The notes: generated by a model from the letters alone, not told the origin. Positions 48,114 to 57,669 are shown, counted from the stretch's first letter. The stretch: 64,000 nt of DNA from Herpetosiphon llansteffanensis (GCF_003205875.1 NZ_PUBZ01000054.1:1-64000), one strand, 5' to 3'. Made by a program: numbers and translations.

Positions 48114-49643
48114 TGCTTGGCCGCTGCTTTGCTCCATCGCCGCTTGGAAATCGCTGCGGCTGATAATTTGATAGCGCTGCTGGGTGTTAAGTTGGGTCAG
48201 ACCTTGAAAGAAGGCTTGATCGCCAAGCTTGATGCGCAGTTGATGCAGCATCGCCGCGCCTTTGCCATACACTGCGCGATAATAGCTGTTGAATGAGGGA
48301 TATTCGTTAATCGCTAAGCCTGCTGGCCAGTTGCCATTGGCGTGATTGCTGTGCTCCAAACGCTCGATTTCGCCTGTGTAATAGCTATTGGCGGCGGCTT
48401 GACCAAGCACATCTTGGGTTGCAACGTAGGTCAAATAATTGGCCAAGGCCTCATCGAGCCAAGCCTCGCGATAAATATCATTGCCTAAAATGCCATACCA
48501 CCACTGATGCGCAACCTCGTGGAACACCACATAATCAATCTCGCGGTTGACCACAGAATCGATCAAAATAATTGTATAGGCGGGGTATTCGATACCACCA
48601 CGACTATCCCACGGCATCACATGCAAATCGAGTTTACGATAGGGATACGCGCCAAATTTGGCTTGATAACTGCTCAAAGCCCCCGCCGCCATCTCGCGCA
48701 CCCGCTCAAGGTCAAGATACTCGGGGCCAAAAGCGGTCACTTCAAGTTCATCAATCATTGTGCTGCTGCTTGAAAATTCGCCAATGGCAGCAGCCCATTC
48801 GCGAACTGGCCCGCTAACATAGGTGCGAACGCTACGATCAGCGCTTTGACGCAATACACTGCCTGCGCCAATAACCTCGTACTCAACAGGCAAATTGAGT
48901 TCGACCAGATAGAGCGCCGTTTCAGCCAACACCCGATCAGGAAAGCGCGTCACATCCATGCGCCAATCGTTGGTCGCAACATCCCAACGCGCCAGCATTG
49001 GATAGGCCGAAAGCAAAGGATACGAGCCATCGGGCCAAGCCTTGATCGTGCCAGCAAAGCTCGTATTGATCACAACCTGTTGATTGGGGGCTAATGCTGT
49101 GGCGAGGTTAATCCGAAAGGCGCTATTTTCTGCTTCGCGACTAATCGTTAGCTCGCCAGCGTTACTCCACGCCTTGGTTACATTCAGCGTTGTATCGCCG
49201 CCATCGCCTTGCACATCGGGCGGAAAATTGGGATATGAGCGCAAAACCACACTATTGATGCTTGCGCCGGTTGTGTTGGTATAGCTAATAACTTGGCTGC
49301 CGCTATAGCTGCCTGCCGCTGGATCGAGCGTGATCTGCATTGCGTAGCGCGGCATACTTGGATCGTTGGCATCGCTGGCAAATGCTGGGCGCAGCGCGCT
49401 TGCTTGCTCGTTTGGCCATACATCGGCGATTGGCGTTGGTTGAGGTGGCAGCGGAAGTGTGGTTGGAGTTGGAACCGGTGGCGTATAGGCTGGCACTGGC
49501 TCCCATGTTATCAACGCATTGAGATTAATCAGCGTTGGCTCGGCTGTTGGGTTGGCAAATGCTGCCTGATTGCTGTTCGCAGGCGGCGCTTGGCCACAGC
49601 CAACCATAATCAATACAAACCCCAGATAAAGCCAACGGCGCAT
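48078..49643 (-). CDS. M1-family metallopeptidase lipoprotein
   Basis: A 521-residue aminopeptidase-like protein. It begins with a lipoprotein signal (LIMVGCGQ, cleavage before Cys), then a Pro/Thr-rich linker. The zinc site HEVAHQWW plus E after 18 residues (ALANYL region) is intact, but the classic GAMEN exopeptidase motif was not found (a GGIEYP stretch is in its place). It would act outside the membrane. It begins 3 bases after the acetyltransferase on the same strand. Confidence 0.88.
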   Translation of the reverse strand: MRRWLYLGFVLIMVGCGQAPPANSNQAAFANPTAEPTLINLNALITWEPVPAYTPPVPTPTTLPLPPQPTPIADVWPNEQASALRPAFASDANDPSMPRYAMQITLDPAAGSYSGSQVISYTNTTGASINSVVLRSYPNFPPDVQGDGGDTTLNVTKAWSNAGELTISREAENSAFRINLATALAPNQQVVINTSFAGTIKAWPDGSYPLLSAYPMLARWDVATNDWRMDVTRFPDRVLAETALYLVELNLPVEYEVIGAGSVLRQSADRSVRTYVSGPVREWAAAIGEFSSSSTMIDELEVTAFGPEYLDLERVREMAAGALSSYQAKFGAYPYRKLDLHVMPWDSRGGIEYPAYTIILIDSVVNREIDYVVFHEVAHQWWYGILGNDIYREAWLDEALANYLTYVATQDVLGQAAANSYYTGEIERLEHSNHANGNWPAGLAINEYPSFNSYYRAVYGKGAAMLHQLRIKLGDQAFFQGLTQLNTQQRYQIISRSDFQAAMEQSSGQALGEWLDSWLDW

Positions 49644-49646
49644 GGG

Positions 49647-50402
49647 CTACTCCTCGGTTGCCGCCAAATGGGTGGCGATTTGTTGAAAGCCAATTTTGGC
49701 ATAGGTTGCTTGGGCAATCGCATCGGCGGCAAACAAAAATGCCAATTTGCCAGCCTTGGCATAATGGTCGGCAACCAAAAAACTGGTCAAACTCGCCGCC
49801 GCCCCGCGCCGTCGCCAACCTGGCAGGGTTGCAATCGCTACCAACTCGACCACGCCCGAAGGGGTTGGTTTATAGCCACCAACGGCGGCCAATTCGCCCT
49901 CAATCAGTGCCATAGCATAGCGCCAACCAGCATCCAAGGCCTCGTGCAAACTATCAACATCAGCTTGGCCAATTGCTGAATAATCGCCAAAGCCAAGCCG
50001 CGTCACTTGGCGATACAACCCCAGATCATCGGCGGTCGTGAGCCAACGTAATTCAACAGCGGGGTTATGGTAAGGCTGAAAGTTCTCTGGTGGGCAAATC
50101 ATCTGCGGGTTACGATGATCGACCTTGATGCCAGCGGTTTGCAGCATTGATGCTAATTCTGGCCATAGCTCATCCGTCCATTCAAAGCGCAGCTGGCGTT
50201 GATGTTGCTGAAACACTTGGCGCAGCGCTGGCAAATTGGCCGCCGCATTTTCGAGCGGCGCAATCGGCAGCGCATAATTAAACCATGGCGCTGGATCATC
50301 AGGGTGAATCAAGGCCACAAACGGCGGCACCTGAATCGGGGTACAAACTTCGCTAGCGACCTGCTGTACACTAGCTTCAATTGCTTGCAATAGTTCAATC
50401 AT
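49647..50402 (-). CDS. GNAT-family acetyltransferase
   Basis: A 251-residue protein whose C-terminal half is a GNAT domain: VELVAIATLPGWRRRGAAASLTSFL gives the acetyl-CoA loop, followed by KLAFLFAADAIAQATYAKIGF. The N-terminal 120 residues are unlike a second GNAT domain. It is tightly linked to the M1 peptidase downstream. A strong terminator of the previous gene lies just 8 bases before its start, so it is unclear how it is transcribed. Confidence 0.82.
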   Translation of the reverse strand: MIELLQAIEASVQQVASEVCTPIQVPPFVALIHPDDPAPWFNYALPIAPLENAAANLPALRQVFQQHQRQLRFEWTDELWPELASMLQTAGIKVDHRNPQMICPPENFQPYHNPAVELRWLTTADDLGLYRQVTRLGFGDYSAIGQADVDSLHEALDAGWRYAMALIEGELAAVGGYKPTPSGVVELVAIATLPGWRRRGAAASLTSFLVADHYAKAGKLAFLFAADAIAQATYAKIGFQQIATHLAATEE

Positions 50403-50410
50403 GCAAAGCC

Positions 50411-50444
50411 TAAAAAAAAGCGAGCAGCCTTAAACTGCTCGCTT
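50411..50444 (-). terminator. Strong rho-independent terminator
   Basis: AAGCGAGCAG and CTGCTCGCTT form a 10-bp perfect stem with a 7-base loop, followed on the minus strand by eight T. It ends the repeat-rich protein gene but lies immediately before the next start. Confidence 0.92.
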
Positions 50445-50451
50445 ACACCAA

Positions 50452-51264
50452 TTAACCAACCACAAGCAACAAAATAGCTGCCACGATCAAGGTTGCCCCA
50501 AAGCCAATCAACAGATAAATGCCATACTTTTGCAAGAAATTTTCGTTGTTGAGCGGCGCTGGTGGTGCAGTAAAGCCACCTTGGGCTGGCGGATTATAGC
50601 TTTGCTGCACGGTTTGATAGTTCTGGCCCTGACCATAGCCTTGTTGGCTTGGGGGCGCGTATTGGTTTTGTTGCTGCGCTGGTGGCGCATATTGATTTTG
50701 GGCTGGTGGCGCATATTGGTTCTGCGCTGGCGGTGCGTATTGGTTTTGTTGCTGCGCTGGTGGTGCATATTGATTTTGGGCTGGTGGCGCATATTGGTTC
50801 TGCGCTTGCGCTGGATACGATTGATCAACTGGAGCATTGCCATATTGCGCTCGGGCCTGACCTGGGCTCATAATCACCGTTTGATCAGGGAACGCTTGAT
50901 GGGTGGCTGGAGCTGCTGGCGTATTCGCCACCGCACCACCGCGCATTGAGCTAACATTATCTGGCGCAGCTTGAACTGCTTGAGCAGCTTGGGCAGCTTG
51001 CGCTTCGGCCTTAACTCGCAACGCTTCAGCGCGCAAGGCCGCCATCTCCTCGGGATTGAGTTGGACAGTCGCATACGGATTTTCCAACTTCTTGTTGGTT
51101 GACGGCGCAGCATCGGCCTCGTTCAAACGCGTGGTGGCAAATTGATTCGCTTTATCTTTTTCTTGTTGCAATTCGGCTCGCATGGCGGCCAAATCGTCAG
51201 CGGTTAACTGCACGGTAGCTTTTGGATCGTGCAATTTCTTATCTTCATTTGGGCGATCACTCAT
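50452..51264 (-). CDS. Tail-anchored protein with NQYAPPAQ repeats
   Basis: A 270-residue protein. Two similar acidic/helical segments start it (ATVQLTADDLAAMRAEL near residue 20, and ATVQLNPEEMAALRAEA near 65), then a disordered Gln/Pro/Tyr stretch with about seven copies of NQYAPPAQ(QQ), and finally one C-terminal membrane helix (about 245-268) after a short linker. No enzyme domain. By layout it would be a cytosolic tail anchored in the membrane. Function unknown; the repeats might bind partners or self-associate. GGAGG precedes the ATG. Confidence 0.8.
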   Translation of the reverse strand: MSDRPNEDKKLHDPKATVQLTADDLAAMRAELQQEKDKANQFATTRLNEADAAPSTNKKLENPYATVQLNPEEMAALRAEALRVKAEAQAAQAAQAVQAAPDNVSSMRGGAVANTPAAPATHQAFPDQTVIMSPGQARAQYGNAPVDQSYPAQAQNQYAPPAQNQYAPPAQQQNQYAPPAQNQYAPPAQNQYAPPAQQQNQYAPPSQQGYGQGQNYQTVQQSYNPPAQGGFTAPPAPLNNENFLQKYGIYLLIGFGATLIVAAILLLVVG

Positions 51265-51387
51265 CGCAAAGCCTCCATAGGGCGAGTGTTTGTTCGTCGC
51301 TTGCTACGCTATCATATTCAGGGGCAAAAATCAAAAGAATTTTGGATGAGAAATTGAGCAATTTTCACAATTGGCCAATTTTGGGCA

Positions 51388-51422
51388 ACAAAAGCCCCTT
51401 GGGTTTGGTTAACCGCAAGGGG
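51388..51422 (-). terminator. Rho-independent terminator
   Basis: CCCCTTG and CAAGGGG pair around a 14-base loop; on the minus strand CTTTTGTTG follows. It lies about 85 bases after the receiver gene stop. Confidence 0.65.
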
Positions 51423-51506
51423 TATCGTAGTAAAAATACACGAATTACAATCGAGAACGAGACCATCGCGACGAACATGGTCGCACTGGTCGGCACAAAA
51501 AGACCA

Positions 51507-51872
51507 CTAATCACTCACCATGGTGTTGATTAAGTCGATGAATGTATCGACCTCGAACGGCTTTTGTAAAATAACAGCACCTTCTTCTTCAAGGTCGCTG
51601 AACCATGGCTTACGATTAAGCGCCGTGACGATCACCATAGGAATGCCTTCATCCTGTATCCGCTCGCGAATTTGATTGAATGCCTCAACCCCATCCATCT
51701 CTGGCATCATAATGTCTGAAATAATCAGATCAGGTTTTAAGGTTTCAAGTTGGGCAATGCCCTCGACTCCGTTATTCGCCAGCACGACTTCATAGCCGAC
51801 CTCGCGCAGGGCGATCTCCATCACCATCTGGAGTGCGAGATCATCATCCATGATGAAGATTGTTTTTGCCAT
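51507..51872 (-). CDS. Single-domain response regulator
   Basis: A 121-residue receiver with FIMDDDLALQ, phospho-acceptor in LIISDIMMPEMDG, VTALN and KPF. GAAGGATCG lies before the ATG. No kinase is immediately next to it, and no output domain follows. Confidence 0.92.
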   Translation of the reverse strand: MAKTIFIMDDDLALQMVMEIALREVGYEVVLANNGVEGIAQLETLKPDLIISDIMMPEMDGVEAFNQIRERIQDEGIPMVIVTALNRKPWFSDLEEEGAVILQKPFEVDTFIDLINTMVSD

Positions 51873-51935
51873 ATCTTCGATCCTTCTTTCAGCGCCATGG
51901 TTTGGCTATTATACCATGGCGCAGGCTGGCTCCCG

Positions 51936-52835
51936 TCATGCTGCTTCAACGCCGCGTTCGAGTTGCTGGCGCGCCCAAATTGGCCAATGCGGTGTGGCCG
52001 AAATTGCCGTTTCAAGGCCCACCAAATCGGCACAGCCTTCGCGCAACATATCTTCGGCAATCCACGGGTCGCCAAGCATGCCATGGGCAATTAATGGCAC
52101 ATCAACAATGCTGCGGATGCCCGCCACCAAGGGAATTTGCCAGCCAGGAAATTGGGCAATTGGCGCAACCGAACGCCCAACCACAATATCGAGCAGATCA
52201 ACGCCCGCCGCCACCAATTCGTGGGCCAAAACTCGACTTTCCTGCAAACTCACGCCATCGGGTACGAGATCATCGACGACCAAGCGCACGCCCACCACAA
52301 AGCGTCGCCCAAGCCAACCGCGAATCGCCTCGATGCTTTCGAGCAACAACTGGCTGCGCGAGGTTGGGGGCACTTGTTTGCTGACCCGCATTTGATGAAA
52401 GAACGAGCCAGTGTTGGCATCAATCACCACGCCCGGGCAACCAGCAGCATAGGCGCGCCAAGCAGCAAACAGCAGTTGTTCGCGCAAGTTGGGCCAATGG
52501 GTTGGCTGAAGCATTGGTTCTGGTTGGCTGGCAAGCTGCAAGAGTGGCAAGCACTGGCTTTGATATTCGTGCAAGCATTGGTTCAAATTACGAAAGGCCT
52601 GAATATGCGCATCGGCGCTCAAGCCAGGTTTGGCTAGATTTGGGCTTGGCTGCACCAACACTGGCTCGCTGATAATCAAGCCAATGCCATAGCTGCTCCA
52701 GCGCCCATATTCCAAAATTAGGCTCCGATTGAGAAAGCCGCCGCCATGGCTAAATCGGCTTGGGACAGGCGTTGCCACCAAGCGATTGGTTAAGGCGAGT
52801 GTTCCTAGTTGAATCGCTGAAAAAAGACGTAGCAT
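51936..52835 (-). CDS. NADH:flavin oxidoreductase / Old Yellow Enzyme-like protein
   Basis: A 299-residue TIM-barrel flavoprotein-like protein. It begins LFSAIQLGTLALTNRLVATP, the usual OYE start, has GVVIDANTG and a C-terminal GDPWIAEDMLREGCADLVGLE block. It is shorter than the usual 340-370 residues and the canonical substrate His-His pair is not obvious, so activity could be changed or lost. ATG 52835 is preceded by GGAGG. Confidence 0.75.
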   Translation of the reverse strand: MLRLFSAIQLGTLALTNRLVATPVPSRFSHGGGFLNRSLILEYGRWSSYGIGLIISEPVLVQPSPNLAKPGLSADAHIQAFRNLNQCLHEYQSQCLPLLQLASQPEPMLQPTHWPNLREQLLFAAWRAYAAGCPGVVIDANTGSFFHQMRVSKQVPPTSRSQLLLESIEAIRGWLGRRFVVGVRLVVDDLVPDGVSLQESRVLAHELVAAGVDLLDIVVGRSVAPIAQFPGWQIPLVAGIRSIVDVPLIAHGMLGDPWIAEDMLREGCADLVGLETAISATPHWPIWARQQLERGVEAA

Positions 52836-53004
52836 GGTCAAAACCTCCGCTGCTATTGTGCGCCGAAGCAAGTGGCTTTGACAAGCTGTTTAGGCCCAAA
52901 AAATGGCTAAAATAGCCGAGTGTCACCGAACTGTAATTTATTTTAATTGAGCCAGCCGCTCCAAACGAGTACCCTAGAACTATCCAAGCAAGGAGTGGCA
53001 GATT

Positions 53005-56000
53005 ATGGCGATTGCACCATTTGATCGATTGTTGTTACCTCGGCTACGGCGTGCGCAACGCCAGCGTAGCTATGCTCGCTATGTGCAGGCACGTTGGGCC
53101 GAGCGCTTTCCCGCCCGCGTTCTGCCAACAATCGGCAGTTTGGTGTTGCAACTTAGCCCAATGCCCGCCAATGGCCAACACGCCAATCTCTGGCAAGCGC
53201 TCGAACTCGACCATCGGATTCGCTTGGTTGGCAGCTTGGGCAGCGGGCGTTCGTTGGTATTAATCAATATGCTCTTGCACTGGTGCGCCACCCAAGAACG
53301 CTTGCCCGGCTTGTTTCCAATTTTGCTGCATGTGCCCAGCGCCACCGAATCGCCAGATGCGACGCTGGCCCGTACCTTGGCCGAAGCTGGCTTTGCCAAC
53401 GATCGCTTGGGCATTGAGCGCGGCTTGGCTTCTGGCAAATGGATGTTGCTGCTCGATGATCTTGAGGAAGCACAACCCCATATCGCCGAGCATTGGCGCA
53501 ACTGGTTGTTTGATTTGACTGAGCGTTATCCAGCGCTCTCGGTAGTTGCGACCGACCATAGTAGCAACCCAAACTGGGATGGTTGGCAAACCTGGCAGGT
53601 GCAAGCGCCTGATGCACCTATTTTGGAGCAATGGTTGCGCCATTTGTTGCCCAACGAGGAGCCAGCGCTTTTATTGCCGCCACTATTAAATGATGGTCGC
53701 GGGCGCTTGGTGGCCGAACGCTTTGCAGATGTGGCAATTTTGGCCGCAACCTACCCAACCCATGGCTTTTCGGCCAATCGCGTGCGCATGTATGCAGCCG
53801 CCGTCGATCGCGCCCTGCGTCCGGTGGCTGGTGGCGATTTGCCCAAAGTGCGCACGGCATTGGCAGGCTTGGGCTATGCTTGGCTCCAAGGCGAAAACAT
53901 CAAAGCAGTGTATTGGTTGCAGCCAAGTTTGGTGGCGCTCAATGGCTTGGTGCAGGTGGATCAGCGTGGGCTGGTGCGCTTTCGCTCGCCATTGTTTGCC
54001 TTGTTTTGTGCCGCCTTGCACTTAGCAGCTCATCACGCATGGCACGATTTCGATTTGGATAATCCGTTGTGGCATGAATTATTGCCCTTGACTGCTGGCC
54101 TTTTGGCCGACCCAGCCCCGCTGTACAACGCAATTCGCGGCAATAGCCCGCTGACCAGCGAACGGGTGTTGTTGCTTGGGCGCTGCTTGCGCGAACATCA
54201 TGTGCCGATTGCAGGCTGGAGCGCGGCAATTATTCGGGCATTGGTGCATGTTGCTCGCCATGAGCCAGCCTATAGCGAGCAAATTTGGCAGTTGCTCGAA
54301 AGCATGGAAAGTGTGGTCAGCGCCACATTAGCTGAGCAACTGAGCAACGGCTCCGAAGGCGAAGCCTGGGCGCTAAACGTCGTCCGCAGCATGCCCAGCC
54401 ATCTGGCGCTCAACTATTTATTGGATATGCTGAGCGATAGTCGGCTGAGCTATACCACCCGCCAAAGTGCGGCCCAACAGCTGTTTGCCATGCACGATCC
54501 TGAATTAACGCCCCGCTTGATCAGCTTGGCTCAACGCCAGCACGATGATTGGGGCCAGCTGCTGGTTAATTATTTGCTCGCCCACAACAGCCATGCAGGC
54601 CGAAGCTATTTACAAACCCAATTGCATGCTGGGCGGATTATTTTCTATTTACACTGCGAGCCAAACGGCGCACGCTTTGTTGTAGCCACCGCCAGCGCCT
54701 TGCTCGATGACCATGCTTTGGATCAGCAGGTGCATTTGCATGCCTCGCTGGCCTTGCAGGGTTGCGCGACCGAACGCACTGCGCCAGCCTTATTGAATGC
54801 CTGTACTGCTGCCAGCGCACCGTTGCGGGCGGCGGCGCGGCAAGCCTTGTTGCAAGCAACACCAAGTTTGGCGGTGCGCGCCTTGGGTCGCTTGGTGCTC
54901 GGCGATGATGTGCATTGGACAGCCCGCTACGAAGCCTTGCACGAACTGATGCGCTTCGAGCGCAGTGGCGCAAATCCATTATTGTTGCGGGTTGTGACCT
55001 CGCAATTGCCCTTGGCTGCTCGCTTGGAAGCAGCGCAAACGATTATGCAACGCCAGAACGAAACCAGCGAGCGCTTGATTCGGCTGCTCGAACAGCCACA
55101 GCTTGGCAATGCCTTGCGTAGCGGAATTATCTATCGCAGCGATCCGCAAACCCAACCATTATTGCTGCCTCGCTTGCTGACCCTCGCCTGCGATCAAACA
55201 GCGTTTATGGTGCGGGCTGCGGCAATCAGCACGCTGGCAAATCTAAAAAATGACGAAGCCCAAGCAGTGTTGGCGGGCATTGTCGAACACGAACGCCACG
55301 ATCTGCAAGCCTTGCTCGCGGCAATCGTTGGGCTTGGCACGCGCCACGATGAAAGTGGCATTTGGGCCTTACGCACGATTATCATTGGCGAGTTGCCCCA
55401 GCAATTGGAGCTTGCTTGGCAACAAGAATTGCCCATGGGCTACTTGCACGAAGCACCGCTGCAATGGCCAGTTGCGAGTTTTTCGCCCGCCTTGCAATGG
55501 CGCTGGGCCGAAGCGTTGGCAGTTGGCAATACCAGCGCCGACCCGCCAACCAGCCTCGCCGAATTAGTTGGCCGCGAAGTGCATAATGTCCGTTCAGCAG
55601 CCGCCCAAGCGCTGAGCAAGATTGGCGGTTCTGCTGCGCGCTCGGTGTTGTACGAAGCATTGACTGGCAATCCAGATCGCTATAGTCTCACCGTTGCGCC
55701 CGTGGTGGCGGCCCAATTAGCCAATTGCGATGCAGAATATGAATTGGCCCAAACCGTTGGCACAGGCCAGCCATTGTTGCGCTGGGTTGCCGCCAACACC
55801 TTGAGCCAACAAGCCCAACCAAAGCCAAGTTTGCACCAAATGTTGATCAATAATCAGCTTGATCCGCAAACCCGTAGCGCCATGCTCACCGCTCTGAGCG
55901 GCGATAATCATCTTGCACCGTTGCTCGAAACGATGATTGTTGATGATCATACGCCGCTCAGTTTGCGGGTTGATGCAGTGCATAGCTTTCACAAATTGAA

Positions 56001-56889
56001 CATGGCCCATAGCGAAGGTTTGCTGTTGGCATTGTTGACATCCAATCACGCCGAGCCAGCCTTGCATGTCGCCGCCTTAGATTGTTTGGTGGCTCCAGTT
56101 TCTGAGGCGAGTTTGAACACGGTGCGCCAGATTTTGCGCGACCCACGGCCAATCGTCGAGGTAGCGGCGGCAGCCTTGCGTTGCTTGGGAAGGATCGCTG
56201 ATCGCGAATCGATTGCCTTGTTTTTGCGCTACGCCCAGCACGACAGCCCAAGCCTGGCAATTCCGGCGATGGATGGCTTGCGCTTCTTGCAAGAGCCAAC
56301 CGCTATTGCCTTGCTCAATCGCTTGGCCCAAGCAGGCGGCAAAAGCACCAGAATTCGCTTGCATGCGCTACGGGTGTTGTTGGAGCTTGAAGGCGCGATT
56401 CATCTTGGCTTGGTGCGCGAACTAGCCAAAAGCGGCTCAATTGGCACGCGTTTGTTGGCGCTGGAAATTCTGTTGGCAGCAGCCAAAACGCCACTCGATA
56501 CCTTGGAATTTTTGCGGCCCCACAACCCCTTGCCCTTACGCTTGCGGGTGGCTCAAGCCTTGGCCGAGGCCGACGACGAAGCAACTTTGCAGCACTTAGC
56601 CGAATTAGTGCACAGCGATCGTGAAGCGCTGGCAATTCGCAGTCTCGCCCTAAGTAGTTTATGTCAAGCTCGGTATACGCCAGTATTGGGCGATGTCGAA
56701 GCCTTGGCCGCCGAGCAAACGACACCGCTGATGTTGCGGCGGCGGGCGATTGCAGGTTTGCGGGCTTGGCGCAACGAGCCAACCACAATGCTCAGTTTAA
56801 GTCAGCTGGCCGAAAGCGCTGATCCTGCTAGCAGCGCATGGGCCTTGGCAGTCCTGCTCGATCTGCCGCTATTGCAGGAGGCAGCGTGA
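53005..56889 (+). CDS. Large NTPase-like/HEAT-repeat protein
   Basis: A 1294-residue protein. Residues about 65-200 resemble a NACHT-like NTPase: a Walker-A-like loop GSLGSGRS (about residue 74; arginine in place of the catalytic lysine) and a Walker-B-like KWMLLLDDLE (about 147). Then come a helical region and, from about residue 430 to the C terminus, many HEAT-like repeats with the A..AL..L......L...L pattern. No signal peptide, membrane segment or obvious effector domain. AAGGAG precedes the ATG. It is translationally coupled (GTGA) to the receiver-HTH membrane protein below, so the two probably work together. Function unknown. Confidence 0.75.
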   Translation: MAIAPFDRLLLPRLRRAQRQRSYARYVQARWAERFPARVLPTIGSLVLQLSPMPANGQHANLWQALELDHRIRLVGSLGSGRSLVLINMLLHWCATQERLPGLFPILLHVPSATESPDATLARTLAEAGFANDRLGIERGLASGKWMLLLDDLEEAQPHIAEHWRNWLFDLTERYPALSVVATDHSSNPNWDGWQTWQVQAPDAPILEQWLRHLLPNEEPALLLPPLLNDGRGRLVAERFADVAILAATYPTHGFSANRVRMYAAAVDRALRPVAGGDLPKVRTALAGLGYAWLQGENIKAVYWLQPSLVALNGLVQVDQRGLVRFRSPLFALFCAALHLAAHHAWHDFDLDNPLWHELLPLTAGLLADPAPLYNAIRGNSPLTSERVLLLGRCLREHHVPIAGWSAAIIRALVHVARHEPAYSEQIWQLLESMESVVSATLAEQLSNGSEGEAWALNVVRSMPSHLALNYLLDMLSDSRLSYTTRQSAAQQLFAMHDPELTPRLISLAQRQHDDWGQLLVNYLLAHNSHAGRSYLQTQLHAGRIIFYLHCEPNGARFVVATASALLDDHALDQQVHLHASLALQGCATERTAPALLNACTAASAPLRAAARQALLQATPSLAVRALGRLVLGDDVHWTARYEALHELMRFERSGANPLLLRVVTSQLPLAARLEAAQTIMQRQNETSERLIRLLEQPQLGNALRSGIIYRSDPQTQPLLLPRLLTLACDQTAFMVRAAAISTLANLKNDEAQAVLAGIVEHERHDLQALLAAIVGLGTRHDESGIWALRTIIIGELPQQLELAWQQELPMGYLHEAPLQWPVASFSPALQWRWAEALAVGNTSADPPTSLAELVGREVHNVRSAAAQALSKIGGSAARSVLYEALTGNPDRYSLTVAPVVAAQLANCDAEYELAQTVGTGQPLLRWVAANTLSQQAQPKPSLHQMLINNQLDPQTRSAMLTALSGDNHLAPLLETMIVDDHTPLSLRVDAVHSFHKLNMAHSEGLLLALLTSNHAEPALHVAALDCLVAPVSEASLNTVRQILRDPRPIVEVAAAALRCLGRIADRESIALFLRYAQHDSPSLAIPAMDGLRFLQEPTAIALLNRLAQAGGKSTRIRLHALRVLLELEGAIHLGLVRELAKSGSIGTRLLALEILLAAAKTPLDTLEFLRPHNPLPLRLRVAQALAEADDEATLQHLAELVHSDREALAIRSLALSSLCQARYTPVLGDVEALAAEQTTPLMLRRRAIAGLRAWRNEPTTMLSLSQLAESADPASSAWALAVLLDLPLLQEAA

Positions 56890-57638
56890 ATGGCTCAGCC
56901 CACATTTTAGTTGTCGAAGATGATCCAGCGATTGGGCGTTTGTTGCTGATGCACTTGCGCGAGGCTGGTTGGCAAGCCATGCTGGCAAACACTGGCATGG
57001 CAGCGCTGCGTTTATGGGCCAGCGATTGCTTCCAGATCATTTTATTGGATGTGATGTTGCCCGATTTGAGTGGCTGGGAATTGTGCCAGCAATTTCGGGC
57101 TGAAAGTAACGTGCCAATTTTAATGCTCACCGCCAAAGCGAGCGATGATGATGTGGTACGCGGGTTGAATCTGGGCGCTGATGATTATTTGACCAAGCCA
57201 TTCAGCCAAGCCCAATTAATTGCCCGCGTGCAACGCTTAATACAGCGTCAAGCCTTGCTTGAGCCAGCCCAACCAACGCCAAGTTTGCTGGCTGAGCAAC
57301 CAGAAGTAATGCCAATTCACAGCCCAATGGGCGCGGCCTTACTGCGCGAGGCGCGCCAAAAAGCTGGCCTCAGCTTATACGCCGTCGAACGGCGTAGCGG
57401 GATTCGATGGGATTATTTGCAAGCGATCGAACAAGGTTCGTTTATGCAAATTCCCTTGAAGCAGATCAAGCCGTTGTTGCTGCAATATTGCGAATTATTG
57501 CAGGTTGATGCTCGGCCAGTCTTTGCCCATGCCCAGCAAGTGTATTTAGCCTCGCCAGAATATCATCCGCGCCGCACGTGGCCATGGCTAGTTGCCGTCA
57601 GTTGCATCATTGTGATTGTACTGGTGATGTTGTGGTAA
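56886..57638 (+). CDS. Membrane-anchored receiver-HTH protein
   Basis: A 250-residue protein with an unusual order: a full receiver (residues 6-120; VVEDD, phospho-acceptor Asp55 in ILLDVMLPD, TAK and KPF), a linker, a RodZ-like HTH (about 155-220; LLREARQKAGLSLYAVERRSGIRWDYLQAIEQGSF) and one C-terminal membrane helix (about 230-250). The start is a GTG within the previous stop (GTGA), with AGGAGG before it. It could put DNA binding or cell-shape machinery under phosphorylation control at the membrane. The function is not known. Confidence 0.82.
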   Translation: MNGSAHILVVEDDPAIGRLLLMHLREAGWQAMLANTGMAALRLWASDCFQIILLDVMLPDLSGWELCQQFRAESNVPILMLTAKASDDDVVRGLNLGADDYLTKPFSQAQLIARVQRLIQRQALLEPAQPTPSLLAEQPEVMPIHSPMGAALLREARQKAGLSLYAVERRSGIRWDYLQAIEQGSFMQIPLKQIKPLLLQYCELLQVDARPVFAHAQQVYLASPEYHPRRTWPWLVAVSCIIVIVLVMLW

Positions 57639-57669
57639 GCGCACCAAGCAGAGATACATTGGTGCGCTT
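57637..57669. terminator. Bidirectional terminator-like hairpin
   Basis: AAGCGCACCAA and TTGGTGCGCTT form an 11-bp perfect stem with an 11-base loop, between the convergent receiver-HTH and M15-like genes. No long T-run on either side. Confidence 0.6.

Noticed and set aside
49293-49979. A 228-residue plus-strand frame
   Set aside because: It is antisense to the M1 peptidase and GNAT genes, with an unnatural Trp/Cys-rich composition.
53079-54282. Several minus-strand frames under the HEAT protein
   Set aside because: They are shadows of a long repetitive gene; none has a start with a ribosome site or a known domain.
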